Shown here: positions 1 through 10,988 of the stretch, piece after piece
Position numbering within the stretch: position 1 is the first letter of the stretch
Layout: every line of letters begins with the position of its first letter
Source of the DNA: Dermatemys mawii
Taxonomy: Eukaryota; Chordata; Testudines; Dermatemydidae
Assembly (NCBI GenBank): GCA_007922305.1
Contig: ML677351.1
Span: forward strand, 12,570,493-12,634,492
Reading direction: 5' to 3'
DNA: 64,000 nucleotides
Notes under the pieces: generated by a model
Seen by the model: only the letters and a program-made list of their open reading frames with translations
What the model was told of the DNA's origin: nothing
Database searches by the model: none
Made by a program: the position numbers and the translations under genes

Positions 1-653
1 TATCTCATTTACTGTTACTGATTAAAACAAATAATGGAATGTGATGTTTTGTCCAAATCATCATGGTATTTGTATATAAAAGTGCATTTGTCTAGATGCT
101 GATTGCAATGCTAGTAACATTTTTTCAAGTTGTGCTAAAGGCATCTGTGCTAAGAAAAAGTTTAGCAGCAATCTTATATTGTAGTAATCATTGGCACATC
201 AGTGCTTTGGGCAATGACAATCTGTTAGTTCTAAACATAGGGAAGAGATTTGTAATGCAAATGTTACAACATTCAGTATATGGCATTGTTTCCATATGCA
301 TTCATGTTAGAGATGCAAAGGACCCATCCAGCAATCAGTGCAAGATTGTTTCCTACAGATATTCTTTATTTTCTAGTGTTTTCTCTAGTCTAGTCTTAAA
401 AGTCTCTAGTAATAGAGTTTGTCGTTCAGTATTGTTTTTACAGATTCTCCTCACATGTTTTATGAGCGTAAATCAGGAGTAATTCCACTGAAGTCTATGG
501 CCCCAATTCTCCTCCCGCATCATTTTCACATTGGTGTAACTCTAGTGATTTTATTTGTAGTTATTTCTGATTTAACATGGCATAAATAAGATCATAATCT
601 CTCCTCTGTCTCTCAGTCTCACCATATAGAAAACTGAAGTAAGAGTTACTAAA
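1..653. other. Gene-free AT-rich start of the window
   Basis: No exon of a known gene, RNA gene or clear repeat is recognisable. The one 128-codon open frame (96-482) has no family resemblance I can see and ordinary AT-rich composition. Confidence 0.6.
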
Positions 654-932
654 GGCTTGGCTACACTTACATTTTATAGCGCTTTAACTTGTTGGCTGGG
701 GTGTGTGTGTGAAAAATCACACACACACCCTCCAGTGCAGCAAGTCTGAGCGTTCCAAAGCTTTAGTGTGGACAAGCTCCAAGCGCTCCCAGCTAATCCC
801 CTCGTGGAGGTGAATTACCTGGAGTGCTGGGAGACCTCTCTCCCAGCGCTCACGCACAACACTCGCACTTCAAAGCGCTGCTGCGGGAGCATTCCCGCAA
901 CAGTGCTTTGAAGTTTCCAGTGTAGCCGTGCC
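654..932. mobile_element. TIR element (MITE), GGCTTGGCTACACTT ends
   Basis: Left end GGCTTGGCTACACT and, reversed, right end GGCACGGCTACACTGG. The interior has 'caaagcgctgctgcggga...cgcaacagtgctttgaag' fold-back sequence and a (GT)n/(AC)n hairpin at about 701-728. No coding capacity; no clear target duplication. Confidence 0.75.
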
Positions 933-2694
933 CTTATTGTACAAGAATACTGTGAAGAATAATTAATGAATGGTCCAATTTCAGACCTGCTGTGAGAAAT
1001 GCAGCTCACAGGGAGGTCGCTGAACAAATTCATTTGGAACATAAACGCTAGTATAATAAATTACATAAGTGTAAACTAGTCAGAAGATAGGTAAAAGTCG
1101 TAAAGTATTGTAACTTACACAGATTTGAGGTCTGACTCCGCTGTTAATTACAAGGGTGTAAATCAGATGTAGCTCCAATGACTTAATGCAGTTTGACCAG
1201 TTTAAAACTGGCGTAAGTCAGTGGAGAACCACTTGTTTTATACAGCCACTAAATGCTGTGCATTTAGTGGCTGTATAAAACAAATGTAATTTACATGTTT
1301 AGTGGACTGAAGAATAGAATGTAGCAAGAAAAGTAACCAGAAAGAAAATATAAAGTATGGGAAGGAAGAGGAGTTGCTGATACCCAAACTTTATTTTAGT
1401 TGCTTTTCCAACTACAGTCATTTTGCATACCCATAATAATTACTACTACTATTACTATTAATGTATTTATTTGTAGAGTAGTGGAGCGTAGTAGTTTTAT
1501 GTAGGAATTAGAGTCCCATCATGCTGGGCAGTGTACACACATAACAAACCATGTTTGTTATACTATCATTTACCACATACTCCAAACATACAACTTATAG
1601 CACTGCTAAGTTTTATATCCATATAACTGTGCCGACACATTGGAGGTTTTACCACTTTCACTATACGTGTGTAGCTAAAATGATAAAACAAGTACGTGAG
1701 GCAAGACATACGTGATTTAGGATTATTTATCCCATTGACTTTCAATTGGACAGGTGCTCCTAAATCACTTTCATACTTTTAATAATCTCCATCCTTTGCA
1801 TACCTTCACTAAAACTAAGCAATAGCTCTCAACTTGTGGCCAGTGTAAAGCCAATGACCCCACAGATGTACCCTAGATCCTGATTCTGTAATAAGCAATG
1901 CATGCATCCCCAGTCCCTTGAAGGTCTATGGAACCTCCTGGTGGAGATTAAGGCGCTATTGGGCACAAAAGGGAACTTTTTGAGAACCCAGCAGAATGGA
2001 ATTGGATTGAGAGCAGAGATGATCCAGGAGAAGTCTTCTCTTTTATTGAATGGGCTGAAGAATAAAAGAATCAGAGAAGCACTGGACTAGCTCAAAGACA
2101 AGACAATATTTTAATTTTTTTCATGTGACAACATCCCTTATTTCATTCCTAAATTTAAAAAAATCAGCCCCCTGGAGAAAAGAAACAAGCATAGAAATTA
2201 TAATAAGAAAAAAATCTGCAGGCCATATCTTCACAAAAACTAATCTATACAGCATTACTGTGATTTCTTATAGCAAAGAAATGACTTCTTGTGGCATATG
2301 TATTGAAATCAAAAGGGATGTCCTACTGAAGGACTAACTCTCCTTAATGCCCTTATTCTCCCGTCATTATGCTATCTATGTCCCATGATAGCAACATTAA
2401 TTTGACATGGCTGAGTTATGTTACCTACTGTTTCTTGTACAATCCTCTCAGTGCCTTAGGCAGGGTTTCCCACTTTGGCTCTTGGGGACAGAAAGACATG
2501 CATAAATCCAATGCTGTATTAGGTGCAATTAAGCTACAGGTTGTTTAGCTGCAAGCAGTTAACCAGATGTGCCTAATAAATTATTTGATTATAAGGGGCT
2601 CCTATAGATTTGACTTTTGTTGTAAGCATATATAAAACTAAGTCAAGGCTTTCTTTCTGTGTTTGCATCTTTGCTTTACAATTCAGTGATATAA
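933..2694. other. Gene-free stretch with one hairpin
   Basis: Contains a decayed palindromic repeat (about 1120-1225) followed by the perfect hairpin at 1233-1283. Otherwise AT-rich with nothing recognised. Confidence 0.6.
1233..1283. repeat. Perfect 23-bp inverted repeat with 5-base loop
   Basis: 1233-1255 (TTGTTTTATACAGCC...AAATG) is the exact reverse complement of 1261-1283; the loop is CTGTG. The stem has no mismatch. Confidence 0.95.
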
Positions 2695-2935
2695 CTCTGC
2701 TTAGCATTTATATAGTGCCTTCAATGTTCAAAGCATTGTACAGTTAACTAATACATCCTCACAACAGTCCTGTGAGGTAGGTGCGAATGGGTTATTATAT
2801 GGGAGTGGAAAGGGAACAAAGTGGAAGTGACTTCCCCAAGGCTAAAATATCCATTCAGGCTCAGAGTACTGGAGTAGAACTAGGCATCGCCTAATTCCTA
2901 ACTCTGTGCTTATTCCACTGGAACTCACTACCTTC
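2695..2935 (+). repeat. MIR/CORE-like SINE remnant
   Basis: 'gcatttatatagtgccttcaatgttcaaagcattgtaca...cctcacaacagtcctgtgaggtaggt...gtgacttccccaaggct...' follows the order of old CORE/MIR-type repeats. Strongly decayed. Confidence 0.6.
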
Positions 2936-2940
2936 TTTAC

Positions 2941-2964
2941 CTACACTACACTACACTACACTAC
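2941..2964 (+). repeat. (CTACA)n microsatellite
   Basis: Nearly five tandem CTACA units. Confidence 0.9.
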
Positions 2965-4317
2965 CTGCAATAAACAACAAACAGGAATTTGTTCAGAAAA
3001 ACATACAATGCAAGTTCTTTCCCATGATTTCACTTCCACATTGACCTGGGTTGAGTGACTGCAAAACAGTCCTGTGTGATGTTGTTCACAGGAAGGAAGA
3101 ACAACATCACATGACCTAGGTGACCAGTCACACATCCAGCATCATGAATAGTCCAGGTGAACACTTCATGAAAAACTCAGAGGCGCAATTCATAAACTGC
3201 TCATCAAATGATTATGAATAACAAATAAGTGATTTTCATTCATCTATTTGTGGCAATTCATGAACAAAAAAGTGCTAAATTCTTTGAATAAATTATTCAC
3301 AGTGAATGAGTCAACCAGCTCTCTTTCCACAGTTCATTATAGTAATGGCAGCTATTTATAAGTGAGACAAAAGCAGCACACTTGGCTGTGGCCTCTTGTT
3401 TCTGTACAAGAGAAAAATCAGAGAATCATCTTGGGTTTTTTATCTCCCTTATCAGAGCACTTCATGAACATTGGTGGCAACTATCACGACAAAAAAACAG
3501 CTGTAACTGATACAGCAGTGAGAATGATTTTCAAACCCACCAGTGGTTTGAAAATTTAGCTAACATTGCAAATTACACTTGCACTGATTAAGCTATTAAT
3601 ATCGAAAAACCCTATTGTGTTAAATGATGTAAGTCAGCAGAAATATGAATGAAATTAGTTTCAGAATTCTAACATTGTCATGCAAAATGTGCAGCAATAT
3701 GGAGCAGTTACTGCCAGCTAACCAATAGTAATTCCCAGGTAGTTGTCTGATCTGGAATTTTCCTAGCTCTACACAGGGAAGCATACTGCAGACAGCTGCT
3801 GGCTCCCTGGTTCTACTCCCAGCTATACCTCCTGTAATTAGAACTGAGTAAATGTTTTTGGCTGAATTGTTCAAAACTATTCACACATTTGCCAAATAGT
3901 TTCTGTCAAAAAAAATTAGGGGGTGGGAGGAAGGGGACAGTGTTACATTCACGAGGGGACTCAGGTACCACTTACAAAATCAGAGGAGGGGTGGAGCCTC
4001 CCCTTAGACCCGATACCTGGAACAGTCACCTAGGATAACCCAGATTTAAGTCCCCACTCTGCCTGATGAGAGCAGTGGCTTGGCCTTCAGTCTCCCACAG
4101 TGTAGGTGAGTGCCCTAATCATTTGGGTATTCTGGGGGAGGGCTCTCTCATTCTCTCCTGTTGAAGCTGTTCCACTTTATATAAATTAAATGTTCATCAG
4201 AGCAGTAACTGGAACCCAGGTGTCCTCCCAGCCACTAGGCAATAGAGTCAGCCTCTCTCTCTCTATCTTTCTGGCCTAATGTAGCTGATATGCTGTTTTC
4301 CCTCCTCTTTGCATGTT
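2965..4317. other. Gene-free stretch
   Basis: Only a small hairpin (TGTGATGTTGTTC 3075-3087 with GAACAACATCACA 3099-3111) and a vaguely repeat-like segment at about 4060-4260 stand out. Confidence 0.6.
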
Positions 4318-4614
4318 TAGATCCCAAACTACTACAAGCTGTGGAACTCTTTGCCAGAGCACGTTGTGAAGGCCAAGATTATAATAGGGTTCAAAAAAGA
4401 GCTAGATAAATCCATGGAGGATAGGTCCATTAAAAGCTGTTAGCCAGGATAGGCAGGGATGGTGTCCCTAGCCTCTGTTTGCCAGAAGCTGGGAATGGGC
4501 GACAGGGGATGGATCATTTGATGATTACCTATTCTGTTCATTCCCTCAGAAGACAGGATACTGAGCTAGATGGACCTTTGGTCTGACCCAGTATGGCTGT
4601 TCTTGTATTCTTAA
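4318..4614 (+). mobile_element. CR1 LINE 3' end, sense
   Basis: 'gtggaactctttgccagagcacgttgtgaaggccaag', 'gccagaagctgggaatgggcgacaggggatggatca' and 'gatactgagctagatggacctttggtctgacccagtatggc' are the standard 3' UTR phrases of turtle CR1, ending near 'ttcttgtattctt'. 5'-truncated. Confidence 0.85.
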
Positions 4615-6059
4615 TTGACTACACTCCACACACACTATATTGCAGAAGGTAGATGTGGCCTCCTCCGTCTTCTATCTCAGAGGCCCTGAATCAGCAGAGT
4701 AGCTAAGCACATGACCATCTTTAAGCATGTGAGTATTCCTATTGAAGGTAATAAGTCAAGGCAAGTGCTTAAGCTCCTTGCTGAAATGGAACCCCAAAAC
4801 TGGTTTCTCTTTATGATAATCCTCAACAATGTAGTGTTAGTATGGCCAAGTTTCACAGTTCCACTACTTGTGTTATCTGACAGAATTAACGGCCCCATGC
4901 AAACCAAGGAGAAAATTAACATGACTGCGTAAGCAAAAAACTATGAAAGGTAAAGTTACACCAGTGACTTGATCCAATCTAAAAACAAAGGGGAGCCATT
5001 GTTACAATCTATGTAGGATCAAACTTGATGAAGTATCAAGGGTATTGATCCAATAGTCCACAGACTGGAATTCATTTAAGTCCAAATCCTGAGCCCAAAA
5101 AACTGGACCAGATGTATATGCAAAGAATGAAAGGACAAGGAAGCTTCGGCTGAAATAGCCCTTATATGCTCCCTTCCACACCTCGCAGGTACAGATATAC
5201 TAGAGCAGGGGCACAATCTCTTTAGATTATTTGCATAGTGTCATATATATACACATATACAGTGACTGTGTATGGGCAAGACTAGTTTCAGGGGAAGCTA
5301 AATAGTTTTGAGCCAGTCCACAGTCTCTGAATCATCAGTGTTCAACTTGAGAAAACCTCCAGGGATCCCAACACAAAATTAACATGGGTTTCTTGAAAGC
5401 AAATGATACTGACATTGTGTCAGGAGGCATTGTTTTCAAGAACAGAATGCTTTGCAACTGATAGGCCATCAACATTCACCCTTGAGGGAAAAGCCAAGAT
5501 TATAATTTGCTTTTATCTAGGTGCATAGCAACTGAGATCTAATAGATTTGGTACACGGGTTGAAGTTTTAGTTTTCCTTGTGGAGTAATCACAGGGTACA
5601 TGACAAAAACACAGCTGCATTGTACCTTGTAGTGTAAAGTATACCACTCGGTGCCATGTACTACTCTGATTCTGTGCACACACCTCCTATACTAAAGACA
5701 GTGAGAGTTCTGCTGCAGATTAAGAGTATTGTATTATTAAATATTTTAATAATCCAAAATATTCAGGTCCATATTGTCCCCTGTGGTTGTAGAGGAATGC
5801 CATATGCACACCCATATACCGGCATAGGCAACTACACCAAAGAGGAGATTCACTCCTAGGGAACGCAGGAAGTGGTACTGACATCTTCCCTCTGGGCACC
5901 ACTAAAAGAAAATAACTTTAAATCAACCTTGGCTTTACAGAAGCTGTGCCAGCAGAGGCCGCCCAGGTGAGGTGCTGAGTCAGGGCATTTCTCAGCTGGC
6001 GTAACAGCTTGAAAATGGTCCCTTCTGCCCAGACCCCAAAGTAGATGAGGCTGGCTCAA
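4615..6059. other. Gene-free stretch
   Basis: A decayed copy of the 'aagcatgtgagtattcctattgaag' palindromic repeat lies at about 4683-4800. No gene seen. Confidence 0.6.
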
Positions 6060-6500
6060 TATACAGGCTCACCAACAGAGCTGTGGTTGCCATCAGCTTG
6101 TGTTGCTGTGCTCTGCTTCTGGCAGACTGCCCACAGCCACTGGACCTCAGCCCAGAGTCCCCTCCCATACTCTGAACACTCGGCTCCATCCCCCAGCCCC
6201 TTCCTGCACCCCAAACCCCTCATCCCCGGCCATACTCCAGGGCCTGTACCCCCAGCCGGAGCCCTCACCCCCTCCCACATCCCAACCCATTGCTTCAGCC
6301 GAGAGCCCCCTTCCACACCCTGAACTCCTCACTTCTGGCCCCAACCCAGAGCCAACACCCCCTCCCACACACCAGTCTCCTGAGCCAGCCCAGTGAAAAT
6401 GAGCAAGTGAGTGAGGGTGGGGAGAGTGAGCAACAGAGGGAGGAAGGGATGGAGTGAGTGGGGGCAGGGCCTCAGAGCGGCGGCAGGGCAAGGGTGTTCG
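6060..6500 (+). repeat. C-rich dispersed repeat, first copy
   Basis: Runs such as 'cccccagcc', 'ccttccacaccctgaactcctcacttctggcccc' recur in the second copy at 45820-46080. Several long overlapping proline-rich open frames on both strands come from the composition and are not genes. Confidence 0.6.
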
Positions 6501-6581
6501 GTTTTGTGCAAGCAGAAAGTTAACAACCCTAATTGCATTTTTAGTGAAATATCTATTGAATTTATATGTATCATCATATAA

Positions 6582-6891
6582 CAGGGGTAGGCAACCTATG
6601 GCACGGGTGCCAGAGGCGGCACGCTAGCTGATTTTCAGTGGCACTCACGCTGCCTGGGTCCTGGCCACCAGTCTGGGGGGCTCTGCATTTTGATTTAATT
6701 TTAAGTGAAGCTTCTTAAACATTTTAAAAACCTTATTTACTTTATATACAACAATAGTTTAGTTCTATATTATAGACTTATAGAAAGAGACCTTCTAAAA
6801 ATGTTAAAATGTATTACAGGCACGTGAAATCTTAAATTAGAGTGAAAATATGAAGACTCGGCACACCACACTGAAAGGTTGCCGACCCCTG
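6582..6891. mobile_element. hAT-like non-autonomous element
   Basis: Ends CAGGGGTAGGCAACC and, reversed, CAGGGGTCGGCAACC. Flanks TCATATAA (6574-6581) and TCAGATAA (6892-6899) are an 8-bp target duplication with one change. 310 bp, no coding capacity. Confidence 0.88.
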
Positions 6892-8117
6892 TCAGATAAC
6901 AATGTGATATCTTTAAAAAAAAGTCTCATTAAAAAAGGATTGACCTTTAAAACGGTCAAGTTAAAGAATAATCCTGCATCTGAGAGTTCTGAACTGGATA
7001 AAAGAAACTAAAATAGTCCTAGCTGTACCTTGTTTAACTATTTAAATGTCTCCGTTGAGATTTTCAAAGTGAACTAGAGGGTTTACTCACAAAACTCCAA
7101 TTGAAATTAATGGGAGGTAAGTGATTAAATCTCCTTGTTGGCTGTGTAACTCTCAGCTCTCATTTTTATGTAGCTGAACTGTTCTCTTTTTGAACATGAC
7201 ATCTGTATTTTACATATGAAATGTTTCTAATAGAAATACAGTGAAGACAACGTGAAACAGTTAAGAAGAAAATAGATAGCGAGCAACAACTATGCACATT
7301 CAGAAGTAATTTGCAATAAATCTAGTGCCTTATTAAGCAGTAAAGATAGTGTTGATCCATGTTAATTTTTTCAATAGTGGTTTAAAACAAAGAACAAAGG
7401 AAACATGGATTAAAAGGAAACCAAAGTAGATTAAAAATTACTTGCAGCGTTAGTGCTGAAAATAATAAAACAGACATTAGGGCCTACTATAGTGCACTCT
7501 TGCAAAGCATAAAGAACCGAATCAGCAGTAAACCATTTGATGCTGCCCTCATAGACACAAGGTGATAAAAAAGGAATACGCAATTTTTATAATACTTTAG
7601 GGCCCAATCCAGCATAAAATATATCGGGTTTTCTGGCTGTGCATGTCGTGAGAGCTGATTTTTAGTGATTTCTATGGCTTTATGCGCACTTCTGCAGTAC
7701 AAAAGCTGAACATATTTTTTGTTGGATTAGGCCTGTAGGTAGCTATTTTTACTCTCAAAGGATATTAAAACTGACAAGTATATAGATTGCTTGTGAAATC
7801 ATTAATCATTAAGACAAAGACCAAGTTAAAAGAATTGTTTCAACTTTTCCAAAATCAAGAAACAAAGCTCTTAAAATTCATATTGTTCTTTGGTCCATAT
7901 ACCAGCTTCAACTATACTGATACTATATCTGAGTGGTTATCAGAAACATCAGGTTAAAATAAAAATTGGGTAGGCAAAATTAATGGTTAACAAATTACTC
8001 TGTGTGTGTGTATTTAAAATGCAGTTATATAAGAATTCCATTTCAGCTTAGTGTGAATGAATGTCCATGGTTATCAATAAAAAGAACAGATTTTAAAATT
8101 AGTATCATAATAGCAAC
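6892..8117. other. Gene-free AT-rich stretch
   Basis: No gene or repeat is recognised. Confidence 0.6.
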
Positions 8118-8273
8118 AGTTTTTTTGCGTGTTTGTTTAAGAAGAACGGTTTTTGTAAGTTTTGACTAATTCAGGTAAAAAGAATTAAGTACTAAAAAAA
8201 TAATTTTTACCTAAACTAATCAAAACTTACAAAAACCACTCCTCTATCAAATAATCATACAAACAAAAAACTA
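8118..8273. repeat. Fold-back element, AT-rich
   Basis: The left arm with ACGGTTTTTGTAAGTTTTGA (from 8146 to 8181) is complementary to 8204-8240 with few mismatches, and weaker pairing extends to the outer ends. The whole unit can form one long hairpin. It looks like a MITE; no target duplication is evident. Confidence 0.75.
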
Positions 8274-8335
8274 CAATGGCTATGACAATGCTAATAAAAT
8301 CTAACACTGTATTAATTATTCCCCCTTTAGCTTTC

Positions 8336-9512
8336 TATAGGGGTTCCCCGGGACTCTGTCCTTGGTCCCCTTCTCTTCTCCCTCTACGATTTTGTCTCTG
8401 AGTAATCTCATTCACAAACAGTCATTAACTCATTCAGCTCCCTTCTCCATGTTGGGGCCTCAGAGATCTACCTTTCTTCTCCGTTTGCCCAAATTAAAAT
8501 CTTGTTCTGTCTCTCAGATATCTGGTACGTGTCAAACCATCAGCTTAAATTTAACATGGCCAAAACAGAATTTGTAACCCACCCATGACCCACTCACTCC
8601 CAATTCCTCCCTACTCCCTCCTTTCTCAATCACTGTAGACATCACCACCTTCCTTCCTGTCACACAGACCTGTAAACTAGCTGTCATCCTTGACGAAGCA
8701 CTCTCTTGAGCCTCACATCCAGACTGTGTCTAAATCTTACCCATTCCTTCTGTGTAACATCTCTAGATGGTGGCTTTTCCTCTCTATCTGCACTGCTAAA
8801 CCTCCCATCCAGGCTGTCATCATATCATATCCAGATTATTCCCACTGGCTTTCCAAAATCTCCTCTTCTTCATATCCATTCAGAATATTGCTGCAAAGAT
8901 CACTTTCCTAGCTCATTTCCTGGACCAGGTCACCCTTCTCTTTGCAACCCTTCACTGGCTCTCCTTTCTCTCCAGCATCAAATATAAAATAGATGGCTCT
9001 ACCTTAACAGCCTCATGACCTAGCCCCACTCTATCTTCTCTCATTCACTACTCAGGAGATTGACTCCCAGCACTAATCAGTCAATGCCTAGGAGCCAGAG
9101 AGGGGACATCCACTGGTGGAGAAAAGCACTTTTGTGGTTTCTCCCATGCCTCTCTTCATGCTTGGGAGGACTCCCCATATATACATGCACAAAACTACCT
9201 TTTTCTCCTTCAAATTTCTTCTTAAAACTCTTCGATGCTATGATGCCTACAAAACATTTGACTATAGTTAAGCAGCAGGTGTGCTAAGACTAATGCCTAC
9301 TGCTGCCAATGTATCCTCATTGTTTCCTTGTACTCTGCTGTCTATTATCCACCTACCGTCTCTTGTGTTATAGTTAGATATCAAGCTCTTTGGGGCATGG
9401 AGTATCTCCTTGTCCTGTTTATACAGTGCCTAGCCCAGTGGGATCTCGGTCCATGAATGGGGCTGCAAGGTACTACCACAACACAAAGAAATAGTAACAA
9501 TAATAAATACAT
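8336..9512 (+). mobile_element. L2-type LINE fragment: end of ORF2 plus 3' tail
   Basis: At about 8340-8390 the + strand encodes GVPRDSVLGPLLFSLY, the conserved reverse transcriptase block before the catalytic YxDD. Later 'ttcagaatattgctgcaaagatcac...acccttctctttgcaacccttcactggctctcc' matches the ORF2 C-terminal part of L2. The tail is 9371-9512 ('caagctctttggggcatgg...gtgcctagcccagtggga'). Frames are broken, so it is dead. Confidence 0.75.
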
Positions 9513-10864
9513 AGTATGCTTAACTGTGAATTTCTTAGTTTTGTAATGCTTTATCTAGGGATAATTAAAACATCATTATAATGTATTTTACTCAACATGA
9601 CTGATATGTGCTCTTGTCTGCAACTCTATGTTAATATAATTATTATGTGATAAAGCTTAGTCCCTACACCTACACTCCCCCAGCAGCTTGAAATGTACTA
9701 CTCTTCCCCTGACGTATACATGCTGGGGGAACAAGATGTCCATGATTTCCATCTTCTCTGAGCTTCATCCAGCAGGAAAACCTGGGCAAGACACGATTGC
9801 TTACAGACAGCTAATCTTGACAGATCCTGCTTTGCTTTTCTATTGGGCTCTGCAGTTTTCTACAACCCTTTCTCCTCTGGCTGGCTATGCTACTCCCATG
9901 TACACCCAGAACAACCAACATTGTCCAAGTAATTTTGGGAGATTTGTGGTGGGATGGGGAACATGACACTCACCTCCCTGATGCATCTCTGCTGGATGCC
10001 CACAGCAACCATGATCCTGGCTGGGAACAGCAAGAAGATGCCCAGCATCAATTTGAAGTCCATCAACATCCCTCTCCCTCACCCGGCCGCAGAGGAACAG
10101 GAGGGAGACAGACTGAATGGCCAGTGCATAGGCACATCTGGGTTGCTAGGGGCAGGACTAGCCGTATGGGCCAGGGGTGTGTGCTAACAAATTCAACAAA
10201 CAAGGCATGTAGCACATCCACTCCTCCATCCCAGCCAAAGAACAGACACCCAAGAAAGGGATTGGAGTGATTGGGGCGGAGAAGGAAAGGAAGCATTGCT
10301 AAGGTGGGAGATAGCATTATTAAATCAGGATTCCGGAGTTTTTGCTTGTAAATGGGAGTCTCCCTGACATACCAGAAGACTTGGTCAGTCTCTTGAAACC
10401 ACCCATTAGTCCCGCCCCTCACATGCTGGTGTATGATGTCACATGCTGGGGGATGGGGAGCTTGGAATACTTGCATGTGTTAGAACCACAGTGTTGGATC
10501 AAACTGAAATCACGTGGCGGGGAGGGGAGGACACCTGCTGGAAGCAGTGGGCATGTGCTCCCATTGTGAACGGGATCATTGATGCTCAGACTAAGCATCA
10601 CAGAGGAGAAACCTGAAGGCTGGTGGTGGGAGCTGCTGCCATACCTCACAGTGGTTCTAACTTAGGTTTGTGGCTATTCCCCTCCTTCCCTGTGTCCTGT
10701 GCTTGCATTCCCACCAGAGCCCAGCCCCAGAAGCTTTATTTCCCTTGTGTTGGGCTATGCCAAGTGGGGTCTCACAGGTGCAGGGGCAGGGGATGGTCCC
10801 TGACTCTGGCCCTTCCAGTGGCCCTTCTCTGAGAGATAGTAGGACCTATACTGAGGAAAATAAC
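9513..10864. other. Gene-free stretch with unrecognised moderate-GC sequence
   Basis: Several overlapping open frames of 65-137 codons occur at 9885-10476 on both strands, none with a family I know. Probably chance frames or an old unidentified repeat. Confidence 0.5.
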
Positions 10865-10988
10865 TAGGATGACCAGATGTCCCAATTTGATAGGGACAGT
10901 CCCAATACTGAAGGCTTTGACTTATATAGGCCCCTATTATCCCATATCCTTTGTCCCTATTTTTCACACTTGCTATCTGGTCACCCTA
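10865..10988. mobile_element. Short TIR element of the GGGTGACC family
   Basis: Begins TAGGATGACCAGATGTCCC and ends TATCTGGTCACCCTA. Opposite orientation to the copy at 31530-31650. Confidence 0.7.

Noticed and set aside
96..482. 128-codon open frame at the window start
   Set aside because: AT-rich, no recognisable domain, no splice or promoter context; compatible with chance.
6045..6577. Proline-rich open frames on both strands
   Set aside because: C-rich dispersed repeat; the same pattern appears at 45800-46100. No domain or codon bias.
9885..10476. Possible gene or processed pseudogene (open frames up to 137 codons)
   Set aside because: None of the six translations resembles a family I recognise; frames overlap on both strands. 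Left as unexplained sequence.
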